Below the pieces are notes generated by a model. That model was not told the origin of the DNA and did no database searches. It saw only the letters and a program-made list of their open reading frames with translations. Shown here piece after piece: positions 1-11,705 of a stretch of DNA of 64,000 bases. Both the position numbers and the translations under genes were made by a program. The DNA is from Berberis thunbergii (Eukaryota > Streptophyta > Magnoliopsida > Ranunculales > Berberidaceae), in contig QNQO01005754.1 in NCBI GenBank assembly GCA_003290165.1, forward strand, positions 1 through 64,000. Reading direction: 5' to 3'. Within the stretch, counting starts at the first letter, position 1; every line of letters starts with the position of its first letter.

Positions 1-193
1 GGTGGCCGAAAGCACTCTGATGCTTAAGTCAGTAGTTATGTTGGAAGAATGAAGTAAATATGGACAAAACTCAGTTAAAGTTGCATACATTTGTCCAATG
101 TTCCATTTACCTTTTATAATGGTCGTAATTAACTTTCTGCGTGACTTAAGCATGTGAGGCGCAACCGAAGAAGATGTTTCTGTAAAAGTCTCC
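1..193 (-). repeat. Gypsy LTR fragment, copy 1 (same LTR as at 58847-59114)
   Basis: These bases match 58922-59114, with about five differences by eye. In the right-hand copy this sequence continues leftward to 58847, directly beside a gypsy primer-binding site and a minus-strand gag (element G). It is therefore read here as part of a gypsy LTR whose remainder lies left of the window. At base 194 it is followed by an unrelated LTR-like block in both copies. Confidence 0.6.
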
Positions 194-560
194 TGACGCC
201 GGGCAGAATAGCGATTATGCTGCAGGCTAATAGCAACAGATAATTGACAGGGAAGCACACAAGATGATAGCCCAAAACACAGAGAAATAACTTTAATGTT
301 TAATCAAATTACTCAAATCAAAGGTATCGCTAAAATCATCCTACAAGCCGGACTTTATAGCTAAAACTCATCAATATTGGAATTTTACCAAAAATGGCAA
401 TACCCCAATAATCATGCTAAAATAAAATACGTAATAAAAGAAATAAACTGTAAAAAATCTGACCCAAATTGAATTCAAAATCATTTCCTAAACAATAATT
501 GATAAGATATTTCATCGGAGCCAAATAAATAAATAAGTAAGTGTAGTTATGATAAGATAT
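194..560. repeat. Solo-LTR-like block related to the element A LTR, copy 1
   Basis: The block begins TGACGCCGGGCAGAA, as do the LTRs of gypsy element A (7311, 9131), and stays alignable for roughly 150 bases before diverging. No internal retrotransposon region follows. I could not find a clear terminal CA plus target duplication, so the right end is approximate. The same block is at 59115 in the duplicated segment, so the insertion predates the duplication. Confidence 0.45.
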
Positions 561-628
561 TTCATCCATTTGTAATAGGATATTTCATCCGAGCCAAATA
601 AATAAATACATAATATAAACTAAACGGG

Positions 629-1100
629 TTAAAAAGGGGAATAGACCATGTCATTTACACAACTCATTATCTTTTGCACAAGCAAGGCTTGTGAAACATT
701 CTGGATGTTCTTTTCCATGTAGCATATTGAGATGATCTTAACAAATTTTACTTTTGTCCCACCCCAGCTAGCCATGGATTTTCTGAGACCACTAGGTGAG
801 CCGTCTCTAGAAGCAGAATCCATTGATCCATGAACCTTGCGAGTCGTACGTGTGGATCCCATCCTATGCATACACGCTCCAATTGGTCTTTCTTGTACTA
901 TACGAATCAAAGCTGCAAAAACTGTGGAATATATTGTTTTCTATATTCCATAAACAAACATTCCTTGCATCTTCTGGGATATACTTACAAACCCAGACCA
1001 ATCCGTTCGCACACCTTCCTGGCTTTGAACCTAGTGGATTAAATTATCATATAACCATAGGAAAAATTTTCTGGGGGTTGATGGAATAGTTGGCTCCTAT
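629..1100. other. Unassigned flank upstream of MYB copy 1
   Basis: This stretch is shared with 59570-59850 except for about 165 bp (737-901) present only here. A minus-strand reading frame of about 65 codons is maintained in the other copy at 59579-59776, but I do not recognise the protein. I see no promoter element I would defend. Confidence 0.3.
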
Positions 1101-1180
1101 CTATATTACAAGTATATTTGTCATGGGTTTCAGCTTGAAATTCATACTTACCTAAAGAGAAGAAAGAAGTTTGGTTTCAG

Positions 1181-3048
1181 ATGGTGAGAACTTCCTACTG
1201 TGATAAAACAGGGCTGAAAGAGGAGGCATGGTCTCCTGAAGAAGATAGGAAGTTGTCAGCTTACATCAAGAAATATGACCATTGGAATTGGCGCGAGATC
1301 CCTAGGTTTGCAGGTAAGTAACTAATAAGAGTGACAATCCACACATTCTAGTTTGGGGTTTCAATAATCGGTAACTAGTTGTACTAATTTTTTTTTGTAT
1401 TAGAGATCATTTAGAAAAAGAGATGATTAGCACAGTTTCATTGTTTGCATATCAAAATTTTTTAGACATAGCTTGTGATGGGCGGGTTCAATATGATCAG
1501 TTGACTGTACAAGTAATTAGTGCATATTTCTGAGGAATATTCTATACAGTTCCTTACTTCATATGAAGATGGTGGTCGATAGATCTCCATGGACTAGCTA
1601 GGGTTTGCTATCTTGAGTTAAAATTATTTTTTTGGTAGCTAACTGCCATAATCTTGATTCTTCGAGGTATATATATATAACTTAGGGGTTTCTTCGTTGA
1701 TAGTTTCAGGGACAATTCATTGTTTAGGATAATCAATTTGTTACTTGTGCAGGCTTATCTAGGTGTGGTAAGAGTTGCAGACTCAGATGGAAGAATTACT
1801 TGCGACCTAATATCAGACGAGGAAACTACACCAAGAAGAAGAGGAAATTATCATCAACTTGCATGAAACCCTTGGCAATAGGTATGCATTGATTGTTTAC
1901 AGTTCTATTGATGCAGTTGGAAACAGTAAATGCAAGGTTTTACTTGAAAGCAATCTATTTTATGATTTTGGGTTTAAGATAATTTTAATTTTAGTTTGAG
2001 TGAATACATGAGTTTGAATTACTTGAAACAACTCTAATAGAGTGAAACAGCATTAGACTGTCACATGAATGAAGCACAATTCAAGACCAAGAAAATGAAC
2101 TCTAATAGAATGCTCTAGGATAATGCTGTGGATGATCACATGATCTCCCTAACTACAACAAAATTCTTATTGATGTTCTTGGATTTTCAGATGGTCAGCT
2201 ATTGCAGCCAAATTACCAGGAAGAACAGACAATGAGGTTAAAATCACTGGCACACCCACCTAAAGAAACGCATGCAAAGGAGTTCAACGCCAAGGGAGGA
2301 GGCAATACTTCAGCCCATCACTGAAGTATCTGAATGTGAGAACGAATCAGCAGATCTAGTTGATACTTTTTCTTGACAATGCTCTAAGACCTTTCATTCC
2401 GGAAAGTTCTAGTGTAGTCTCTGTGTCGCTAGAAAGTGCCATACTGGAAAAATCAGCGTCACCCGCTGATACTAATAGTGAAACCAAACAAAAAGTTGGG
2501 AATATTATACCAGATACAACTAATGAGATCAGTGGAAACCTTTGGGCTGAATTCTTTCAAATGCCAAGACTCCAACTTTGTGGGGGAGAATTTTACATCT
2601 AGTCTGGTTGATCCCGAACTTGTTTTTCCGCCTCCTTCCTTGCATGATTGGACTGATCCCAACCAGGTGATAGATGACGCCAAGCTATCATTTGAGGAGG
2701 ATTTTATAGCTGCTAGTATGCTTGATCAAGAAACTGTCATTCCCACTTCTCCCTTATATAGTTTGTCTGATGAGCCCATTCAGGAAGCAGACTCCAACTT
2801 CTTTGACGGATAATTTTATCCATTATATGGGTGATCAGATTTTATCTTTCTGCCTGCTCCTTTTGTAGTTGGGTTGAGTCCTTTCAGGTAGCAGAATCTA
2901 ATTTCTCCGCAGAAATTTACATCTAATCAGCTGGCTAATCCAGAAAATATCTTCGAATCTTCTTCAACAAATAGTTTTCGACAATGGAGAAGATGTTTAC
3001 TTCAATCATCTATAGTTGGGTGGCGAAGAAGTACCTATATTGTTCTGA
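1181..3048 (+). pseudogene. R2R3-MYB transcription factor pseudogene, copy 1 (full exon layout, frameshifted)
   Basis: Exon 1 is 1181-1313 (133 bp), exon 2 1753-1881 (129 bp) and exon 3 2191-3048; all splice sites are GT/AG. Exon 1 starts MVRTSYCDK, the usual R2R3-MYB start, and encodes repeat R2 (WSPEEDRKLSAYI, then WNWREIPRFAG). Exon 2 carries [16 protein letters not shown]; exon 3 opens with WSAIAAKLPGRTDNE of R3. The family norm for exon 2 is 130 bp. The missing base near 1831 turns TKEEEE into TKKKRK and shifts frame; a second missing A near 2238 destroys the KNHW motif. Comparison with copy 2 shows further indels in the C-terminal exon (about 2367, 2567, 2811). Such proteins bind DNA in the nucleus; the R3 repeat resembles Myb4/MYB14/15-type factors, a family-level guess only. 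As it stands no functional protein can be made. Confidence 0.85.
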
Positions 3049-3477
3049 AGAAATACTTGTGTACTTTACTTGCATTTCCTGCAATCTCCAATTTCTACAT
3101 TATATTAGTTTTATAAAAAATGTACTCTTTGGCCTTGGGTTCAGTAATCAGTGAAGTGTTATGATAATATCTCTATATTGCATGCAAGGTTAAAGGTTCT
3201 CATCATTTACTATACAACAGAAATATGAGCTTGTATGATGTATTAGTTTTGCACTGAAATGAGCAGCTTGTATTATTATTATCTCATTTTGTTTAAATAT
3301 TAGCTCTATTTGAATGGGGTTACTTGTTTCAGTAATGGATTAAAAAGTGCATTGATCTGGATTCTTTAGTTCAAATTTGAGGGAGTTGCTTTTATTTTTT
3401 TTTTAATTAAGTAATTTTTTTTCTTTTTTATGAAAGTCGGGAGCAGGGTTTTATTTGATCCCATAATCATTGATATT
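3049..3477. other. 3' flank of MYB copy 1
   Basis: AT-rich sequence matching 61498-61710 as far as base 3260. From 3261 onward it is missing from the right-hand copy because of a deletion there. I see no gene. Confidence 0.5.
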
Positions 3478-5675
3478 CACTACAACAATTAAGGCATTTT
3501 TCAAGAAAACTTTTCCTTGACAAAAATCAAAATTCTGTTGGAAAAAACTTTTAACAAAGAAAAATTCGTTATTGGGTTCGTGGAGGCATCCCCGTAGCTA
3601 AAGGTTTTTACCAAGGAATTACATTTTTGTTGGTAAAACAATTGATAAGTCAAGGAAACACGGTGTTGGTAATACTGACAACTACCAAGAAAATTCGTTG
3701 GTAAAAATCAAATTGTTTTACCAACAAATTGTTTTGTTGCAAGAAAACTTTTGTTTATCTATGAATTTTTTTCTCGAAAAAACTTAGAATCTTCAAGGAA
3801 AATTGTCGTGGAAAAATGTAACTACCTTTATCAAAGAATTTCTTCATTTGTAAAATTAATGTATATCAATGAAAGTTGTCATAGGTACTGATAAATATTC
3901 CAAGGAAATTATTTTCAATAAAAAATTGTATATTAAAACGGTCATTCTCGGCTCTAGGGACAAGACTCTTGATGATAAGAAAATGAGAATCGAACTCCTG
4001 ACCTATAGTAAAATAGGTTGCAATATTTACCAATTGAGTTATTTGAATAATTGTGTTGTGTGAAGCAACTTTATAGCTTATTAAATCAAATTACTCATTT
4101 TTGCAATAAAAAATCATTGCTACGTATATAATAGAGACCAATATATAATATTGTGTCACAATAAATTAGAACTAAATATTTTCACGATTATAAGATTTAT
4201 GTTAATATCTACCACTTTTCGCAATGAATTTTTTTTTATAATTAGCAATAAAATAGTAATAGTATTTCATTGCTATATGTTATTGAAATTGGTTATATTC
4301 CCAATGAAATAAAATTAAATTGTTGTAAATAAGAAAATGAGCCTTAATAAGAAAAACGTTCATGAAAATTTTATCAATATTTAGCTACGAATTGAAATAA
4401 ATTGTTACCATTAATATTAAATTAACAGTAAATAATTTTGTATTGTTAAATAAATTTTATTTGATTTTTCAGATTAAATAATATCAATGCTACTAATAAA
4501 AATTTCAACGAATTGATATTTTCCACTATAAAAGGCTAGGAGCTTTAAATATAAATAAATTTCATTATAAGTAACCAAATAAATCGTTGCAATAACGTGG
4601 TATATAATTAGTGAAAATTTAATTTCATTGTCGAAGAGACACAAACAAGTGTTATAGTGCATTTACTAAGAAAATGTTTGTCAATAATATTAATATTTAT
4701 TAGCAATGAAATAATTTATTGTAAATGACGTCATTATAACTAACAAACTAAAATTTCATTGAAATAGAAATATTTTGTTGCTAAATAATGTTGGAGGGAA
4801 ATTTGTTTTGGAATGAATACTTTTCACCACTTCTTTACAAAAAAAAAGTTGCCAACAAAATAAATTTTGTTACAAAAAGTGACAACTCTATGGTTTTTTC
4901 AATGAAATTTATTTTGTTAGAAATAGTAACATATTAACAAGAAAATAAAATTTGTTAGTAAATAAAACATTTTTTGTAGTGAGTATACCAATTTTCAACA
5001 AAATAATGACTTGTCGCTATAAAATGGTTAGTGAGCTTTAATGAGAAACAAATTTTCATGAAAATAATTATCACCAACAATGTCTTATTTCATAACTACA
5101 AATATTTCATTAAAAAAGATATTGTTTCCAACAAAATAACAAAACGTTGCCAATAGTGTAACAATTATAAACGAAATATTATTTTGTTGCTATAAATTAA
5201 TAAACGACTTTAACAAGAAAAAACCTAATGAAAAAAATTATCTATCATTATCAACGAACCAAATCATTACTAATAATGTGATTATTGTCTAGGAAAACAT
5301 ATTTCCTTACTAAAGAGAAATGAATAAGATTTAATATTCGTTAACAAGGAAAGTGATTTGTTGTTAAAATTAGTCTTCTTTAGCAACAAAATATTTCATT
5401 CCAGATGATGCCATAATTACCAAGGAACAAGTATTTTGTGGTCATAAAAATAACTTCGTTGTTAAATCAATTTGGCGAGAAATTGGTTTGGAATGAATGT
5501 TTCCTGCCACCTATTAACAAGGAATGTTTCCTACAAAATATATTTTATTGAAAAACAGTAACAAGTTTATGGATTTTCAAGGAATTTTTTATTCGTTGAC
5601 AATGCTACAATATTAACAAGGAAATAAATTTTCGTAGCAATAATTTTGTTAATAAAAAATAGATTTCTTGTAGTG
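3478..5675. mobile_element. Non-autonomous CACTA transposon, 2.2 kb, copy 1
   Basis: The left end reads CACTACAACAATTAAGG and the right end, on the opposite strand, CACTACAAGAAATCTATTT. The element is flanked by a 3-bp target duplication, ATT (3475-3477 and 5676-5678), as expected for CACTA (En/Spm) elements. The interior is AT-rich and made of many diverged short repeats of the type caaggaaat and ttcgttggtaa, typical of CACTA subterminal regions. It has no transposase reading frame and must have been mobilised in trans. A second terminus-like sequence, ttttttgtagtg, ends at 4981, so the element may be composite. Only its last 34 bp survive in the duplicated segment (61711-61744). Confidence 0.8.
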
Positions 5676-5678
5676 ATT

Positions 5679-6710
5679 ATCCATCACATGTCTACTAATT
5701 GAGCTGGTACCCATTGGGTTGAGTAAATGTTTTGTTGGTCCAATGATATTTATGGACTAGAGAATGAGGATGTATAGAAATTAGTTTGTTGGGTTAATAA
5801 GGTGGTTGACAGTTGGTGAACAAGGCTGTAATTCTATTTATTTATTTTTGGTAAAATTTAGAGATAAATTCTCATTCCACATTGTTGAACACTATCTCAT
5901 GCATCTATATAAGTCTAGTGTTTATGCAAGGGTCGCAAATCAAGATGTATTTTGATGTGGTCGCAAAACTTTGGCGTGGTCCATCCCCATGGTTAGAGTG
6001 AGACTCCAATAGATGCCCTGACATACTATTCCATAGCGACATTACACTGGCGTTGTCACCAAAGCCCCTTTATTTATATTGGATTAAGTAGCAATACCCG
6101 TTATTATAAATAGAAAACTAGCGGTAACCCCCTTACATATCATAAATTAATATTACCCACAGACTCATAGTTTTCAGTTAGTTGATTGACTGTTTGAAAC
6201 AAGGGTGCAAATTTTAAATCAACCAAAACTAATTGCATCTCAAAGGAACTTCTAGTGGCTAAGATAAAATCTCATAAAACCATCGAGATAGTAATTCTAA
6301 TATCGATGTAAACTAATGGAGAAGATTAAATAATAAAAAAAAAAGCCCACCAAAACCCATTTGTAGTGGCTAAGGGAGTTTTTGAATCCACTCTAAGAAA
6401 TATTTCATTTATCCCACTACTTAATTTATCCACAAAACATTTGCAGTTTACATATAAGGTGGAGTAAACTTGTCTAATTTAAAAAAAAAAAAAAAATCTC
6501 AGATCCGAGATCGTGATTGTTTGTTTTGAAGACTATAAATCTCATTCCGACTCTTAGAGCTATAGATACAATTTCGGATCCGAGATCAGTTTTCTTGTAA
6601 ATTTTTATTTTGTTTTTTGTAGCTACGGAGTCAATCACAACCTACAAAGTTATTATTATTTTTAGTAACTCCTCAGAATGAGAAAAAAAAATTAATTGCA
6701 AAGATAATGT
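5679..6710. other. Intergenic sequence, no gene seen
   Basis: This sequence is shared with 61748-62790 in the duplicated segment. It is AT-rich and has homopolymer runs (for example A-rich 6480-6496). I found no coding exons, RNA genes or transposon ends. Confidence 0.5.
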
Positions 6711-7310
6711 TACGATCATAATTAAGTAATTGGCTATCTGCTCCTTGATATCTCGGTCTTTTGAGGAGTATTGGTTGATTTTTAACAATTGGTATCAATG
6801 CTAAACCCAACATCTAAGGTTTGGTTCTCAGGATGGGCGACCTAAAGGCTAATTAAAATAACTTAGTACTATGTATGACATAGTTCTAAGTTGTTGAATG
6901 CTAGTAGATGAATAAAGCTACCAAAAGGGATAGGGTTACCATCAGCCCAATGTCGATGGAGTGGGCTATCGAGGACGTCGACTTTTGAAGCGTGGTGGGA
7001 TATTACGATTCTAGTTAAGTAATAGGTTTTTTCGCTCATTGACAGCTCGGGCTTTTGAGGAGTATTGGTTAATTTATAATAGTTATTATCAAGGCCAAAC
7101 CCCACATCCAATGTTCGATTTTCAGGAGGGTCGACTTAGAGACTGGATTAAAATAACTTAGTACTATGTATGAAAATAGTGCTAAGTTTTTAATAATGGT
7201 AGGTGTGTGAAGCTACCAAAAGAGAAAGGGTTACCATTGCGCCAGTGTCTATAGAGTGGGCCAACTAGGACATCGACTCTGGAAGCATGGTGAAATATTA
7301 CGATCCTAGT
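6711..7310. repeat. ~294-bp tandem repeat, two units plus a partial third after element A
   Basis: Units begin with tacgat at 6711, 7004 and 7299 (spacings 293 and 295). Each contains ttaagtaat, cttttgaggagtattggtt, aataacttagtactatgtatg and a gctaccaaaag block. Gypsy element A inserted at the beginning of the third unit; the rest of that partial unit resumes at 9535. The same array is at 62791-63390. Confidence 0.75.
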
Positions 7311-7713
7311 TGACGCCGGGCAGAACAGTGATTATCCTGTAGGCTAGTTCAACAGACAATTCACAAGGAATGATACAAGAGATTCGCCCAAAAACACAGA
7401 GAAAATAACTCTAATGTTCAATTAAATTACTCAAATCAATGGTATCCTACAATATTGAGGAAAAACTATATTTATAGTGCTCAAATAACTTAAATAATAA
7501 ACAGCCTATTCCTAAAAGAAAAAGTAGAATTAAATACTAAAATAACAAGCAGTCTATTCATAAAATAAAAGGTAAAACTTAATCTTAAAAGAAACTAAAA
7601 AGACTCCTAATTAAATTGAAAGATTATGAATAAGTTATTTAGTAAATAACTTTGAACCCAAATTAGGAACCCTATAAACCCAAATTAGGAACTCTAAAAA
7701 CCCTTCTATATCA
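7311..7713 (-). repeat. 3' LTR of gypsy element A
   Basis: Plus-strand TGACGCC at the left and ATCA at the right (TG...CA). It is followed on the right by ccccgggttgg, the complement of the polypurine tract. It contains a minus-strand TATA-like sequence (the plus strand reads atttatag near 7471). Confidence 0.8.
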
Positions 7714-7729
7714 ATCACCCCGGGTTGGA

Positions 7730-9079
7730 AAGAACTCATCCTCGAGTTCACAATAGCTTCATCGGAATGCTCTGGCGGCAGCCCAGGAAAAAGATCCTCT
7801 GGTATCAGGTCAAAAAACTCTACTAGCTACTACTGCACCTCCTGCATCAGTCACCTCGGTAGGAGTGGTCATTTCCGATGAGGTGCCAACACAATCTTCT
7901 TCCCTTTGATGCTAAGGGAATATGTATTTTTCCACCCATCATGGATAACACTACAATCATACTGCTAAGGCTTGCCTCAAAGCCTTTATTTAGCCACAAA
8001 AATTTGTACGGCTTGGGATGACGATCTGTCTTCAACTGCAATTTTTGGACAGCCTCTTCAGACACTATGTTCTCACAACTGCCACTGTCAATGATCATAT
8101 TGCAGACTTTATATGCAACTGTGTAGGTCATGTGAAAATATTGGTTCTCAACCAATCGTCCTCTGAATCGCCCTTGGGAGTCAGTAGGCTCTTTCGAACA
8201 ACCAGAGTCTCATGGCCATCTCCATACAACACATTTCCATCTTCATCATCATCATACAAATGCTCTCCAAGCTCCTCAGTTTCTTCTTCCTCAATAAGGA
8301 GATTGTTGCCCTTCTGAATAGCAGACTTCCTGCACTCAGTCGATCTATGTCTCTATTCACCACATCTAAAACATCTAATATTTGAGTTATAATTACTCTG
8401 CGGTGAATGCTGGGTAGGATGGGATTCCTGAGGGCGAACTTGCCTACTACTTTGATCACTTCTTAAAAATATGTATTCTGTTATGTTGTTTTTCCATAGC
8501 AAGTGCACGCTGGTAGGCTTCAGAAACATTCCTCAACGAGTGAAGTCGCGAAAATAAGGTTGAGTGTAGCCGTAGGAAATGACCCTTCATCTTCTTCTCC
8601 ATCTTCCCCCAATCAGTGATCTTGGCCTTGCCTTGCAAGTCTTGTGATCGCTTCAACTGCTCCCACCACGCAGATGCTCTGCCTTTGAGTTTGATGGTGA
8701 CCAATTTCATCTTGACACGATCTAGGACTTCCTTATACTAAAAAATATGTTCTACTTCATTCAACCAATCAACGAATCCTTCGACCTGTAATGTACCAAA
8801 AAACTCGGGTAGATCCACTCTGAATCTGAGGTCTCCATGATGATCCTTCCGACCACGGTGCTCCCAGAATTGAGCACGATTGTGATACGGGTTTTCGGAA
8901 TTGGAATCAGAATCGTGATCTTCCATCTCACGATTACCGAAATCCTGCGTCGTTGGACGCTGGGTTAACTCTGCAACTTGCCTCTGTAAAACCTCAATCA
9001 TCACATCCTGAACGCTACGATCACAGTGAGGGCCTTCCTCGTTCAAAACTTGTCCACGTCGACCACGACCACCAACCAT
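7730..9079 (-). pseudogene. Gypsy gag-protease remnant of element A
   Basis: Reading on the minus strand from an ATG at 9079: a glycine/arginine-rich N terminus; the gag core with FRVDLPEFFGTL and FVDWLNEVEHIF, then GRASAWWEQLKRSQ and WGKMEKKMKGHF; an IRCFRCGE zinc-knuckle piece; and a retropepsin with IDSGSCENIVSEEAV (about 8090-8050). After the protease a short linker resembling PEDLFPGLPPE appears, then directly SRMSSFQPG, normally the end of the integrase region. An internal deletion near 7760 thus removed RT, RNase H and integrase. Stops and frameshifts split the frame near 8738, 8456 and 8181. Confidence 0.75.
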
Positions 9080-9130
9080 AGAAATTGATGAAATCTCACC
9101 CCAAGAAGATGTTGAAGATCTGATACCAAC

Positions 9131-9534
9131 TAACGCCGGACAGAATGGTGATTATCCTGCAGGCTAGTTCAAAAGACAATTCACAAGGAATGATACAAGA
9201 GATTCGGCCAAAAACACAAAGAAACTAACTCTAATGTTCAATTAAATTACTCAAATCAAAGGTATCCTACAATATTGAGAAAGAGCTACATTTTTAGTGC
9301 TCAAATAACTTGAATAATAAGCAGTCTATTCCTAAAAGAAAATGTAGAATCAAATACTAAAATAACAAGCAGTTTATTCCTAAAAGAAAAAGTAAAGTCT
9401 AATCCTAAAAGAAAACTAAAAGGACTCATAATTAAATTGAAAAATTACAAATAAATTATTTAGTAAATAACTTTGAGAGAAAATTAGGAACCCTAGAAAT
9501 CCAAATTAAGAACCTTAAAAACCCGACTACATCA
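9131..9534 (-). repeat. 5' LTR of gypsy element A
   Basis: 404 bp, matching 7311-7713. Its left terminal TG has mutated to TA. The primer-binding site lies immediately to its left. Confidence 0.8.
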
Positions 9535-9539
9535 CTAGT

Positions 9540-10360
9540 TAAGTAATTGGCTTTCTACTCCTTGACAACTCAGACTTTTGAGAAATATTGGTTGGTTCTT
9601 AACGGATTATATAGTTGAATTTCTTTTCTTCCCCATCCTTTCTATCTATGTTTGTTTGTCACACCCTCTTCTTTTTTTGCTTATACTTTTGCACTTGTAA
9701 TATTTATTTGTGTTATGCAATAAGAAGGGAAGAACAATTTCTGTGAATTTAGTATACACAAAACTGAATAGAGAAATAATGTGTGAATTGAATGTACGGA
9801 TTTAGAGAGACTAATGTGTTCATTGTACACATGTCAGCTTCTCTTTCATTTTACTACTATTATTTCTCTTGCAAATACTAAAAATTAGAAAGTAATAAAT
9901 TTCTTGCAACGATGTGTTGGGATAGAAGTGAAATGCAACAACTTTGAGAGAAAAGAAGAAGAAGAAATGTTAATGGAATCAGCCTAACCAATTCAGTCCC
10001 TTCCTTGCCTGGGTTGCAACATAAACTTAGGAAGGGCTTAATGACCCTTCAATTATTGTGGATGCTCTTAGTAATTAGCTTAGATTGCAAGAGTTGTGGT
10101 GGATGAAACACACGTGACACTAATTAACTAAGCTTGTTCATGGATCCAACAACATCAGACTGAACTAGAAAAAGGATTACTGCGATGCAAATGCACCCCG
10201 CATTAAATAGGAAATAGTCAAAGCAAGAGGGAAATTTTTAACAAGAATTCATTCTCTAACCTTCTACACGGATCTCATAAAATCTCTGCAATTAAGCGTG
10301 TTAGCAATCTCGAAATGATGCTCTCATAAAATGATATGCGTCATATATGTTCAACTATTT
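9540..10360. other. Intergenic sequence, no gene seen
   Basis: It starts with the leftover third unit of the ~294-bp repeat (to about 9600). The rest is AT-rich, with no exon, RNA gene or transposon boundary that I could recognise. Confidence 0.4.
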
Positions 10361-11411
10361 GTTCTAGATTGTAAGTTTAGTTTGCTTTCTGAAACCTAGT
10401 AGTCCTGGGTGCAAAATTGGTATCAGATGAACTGAAACTGATTGGAAAGATGGTGGTAGTGTCAATAAAACATATCTTTATTTCTATTTGTTTTCTCAAA
10501 AAAATTCGAAGAACAATTCTTGGATGAACACCTCGTTATACTAGCGGTAACCTAGTATCGGCACCGTTCTCTTGAACTCTTCAAAGAATTATCTTCAAAT
10601 GATTATTGTTATTCTTGTCTAATTTTATCTGTGTGTTTTACTATTTTTGTATCTTATTTCTCATGTATTCAACTATCTGTTCTAGACTGTAAGTTTAGTT
10701 TGCTTTCTTAAACCTAGTAGTCCTGGGTGTGAAATTGGTATCAGATTAACTGAAACTGATTGGAAAGATGGAGGTAGTGTCAATAAAAACATATCTTTAT
10801 TTCTATTTGTTTTCTCAAAACAATTCTAAGAACAATTCTTGGATGAACACCTTGTTATATTAGCGGTAACCTAGTATCGGCACCGTTCTCTTGAACTGTT
10901 CAAAGAATTATCTTCAAATGATTATTGTTATTCTTGTCTATTTTTATCTGTGTTTTACTATTTTTGTATGTTATTTCTCCTGTGTTCAACTATCTGTTCT
11001 AGACTGTAAGTTTAGTTTGCTTTCTGAAACCTAGTAGTTCTGTGTGCAAAATTGGTATCAGATGAACTGAAACTGATTGGAAAGATGGAGGTAGTGTCAA
11101 TAAAAACATATCTTTATTTCTATTTGTTTTCTCAAAACAATTTTAAGAACAATTCTTGAATGAACACCTCATTATACTAGCGGTAACCTAGTATCGACAC
11201 CGTTTCTTGAATTGTTCAAAGAATTATCTTCAAATGATTATTGTTATTCTTGTCTATTTTTATCTGTGTGTTTTACTATTTCTGTATGTTATTTCTCCTA
11301 TGTTCAACTATGTTCTAGACTGTAAGTTTAGTTTTCTTTCTGAAACCTAGTAGTCTTGGGTACAAAATTGGCATCAGATGAACTGAAACTGATTGGAAAG
11401 ATGGAGGTAGT
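10361..11411. repeat. ~317-bp tandem repeat array, 3.3 units
   Basis: Landmark gttctaga(t/c)tgtaag recurs at 10361, 10679, 10996 and 11312, with spacings of 318, 317 and 316. Each unit contains ggtatcagatgaactgaaactgattgg, cattcttggatgaacacct-like and agcggtaacctagtatcgg blocks. The last unit stops at about 11411, after gatggaggtagt. No coding capacity. Differences between units are scattered substitutions and short indels. Confidence 0.85.
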
Positions 11412-11705
11412 AGGGTACTTCCATACATTCCATGTCTATTGAATACTAGTTGATTAAGCAGACACTCTTAGATATTATTCTAGTTGATTATCCTATTTGA
11501 TTGAGACCAATTATTTTGTCTTTGTTTCTTATTTTGACTTTTGAGTTGGGAAAGGGAAGCTTTGTAGCTAAGTATTCAGATTGGCTTTTCCAATGCTTTA
11601 TAAAAATATATTTGTGGTGATATGTTGTGGAAGGAAACTATCTATAAATGTAGTGTATATAGTTGTTTCTTATTTCTTTTTGTTTGATAATGGTTAATAT
11701 CTATA
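11412..11705. other. Sequence between tandem array and CACTA gene
   Basis: AT-rich, no exon recognised. It probably contains the left part or promoter of the CACTA element, but I found no CACTA terminus here. Confidence 0.3.

Larger units (their letters stand above)
7311..9534 (-). mobile_element. Ty3/gypsy element A, internally deleted (gag-protease only), copy 1
   Basis: Complete insertion: LTRs 7311-7713 and 9131-9534, with 5-bp target duplication CTAGT at 7306-7310 and 9535-9539. The element runs on the minus strand. Its primer site TGGTATCAGATC, complementary to initiator tRNA-Met, lies just inside the right LTR (plus-strand 9119-9130). The interior encodes gag and a retropepsin, then passes straight into the 3' terminal linker before the polypurine tract. 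Reverse transcriptase, RNase H and integrase are missing. Its LTR shares long blocks with element B (34137-38665), so they are probably one family. The paralogous insertion at 63391 has the same target bases. Confidence 0.85.

Noticed and set aside
4960..4982. Second CACTA-like right terminus inside the 2.2-kb element
   Set aside because: No target duplication pairs with it; better explained as an internal repeat or an old composite, so not listed as its own element.
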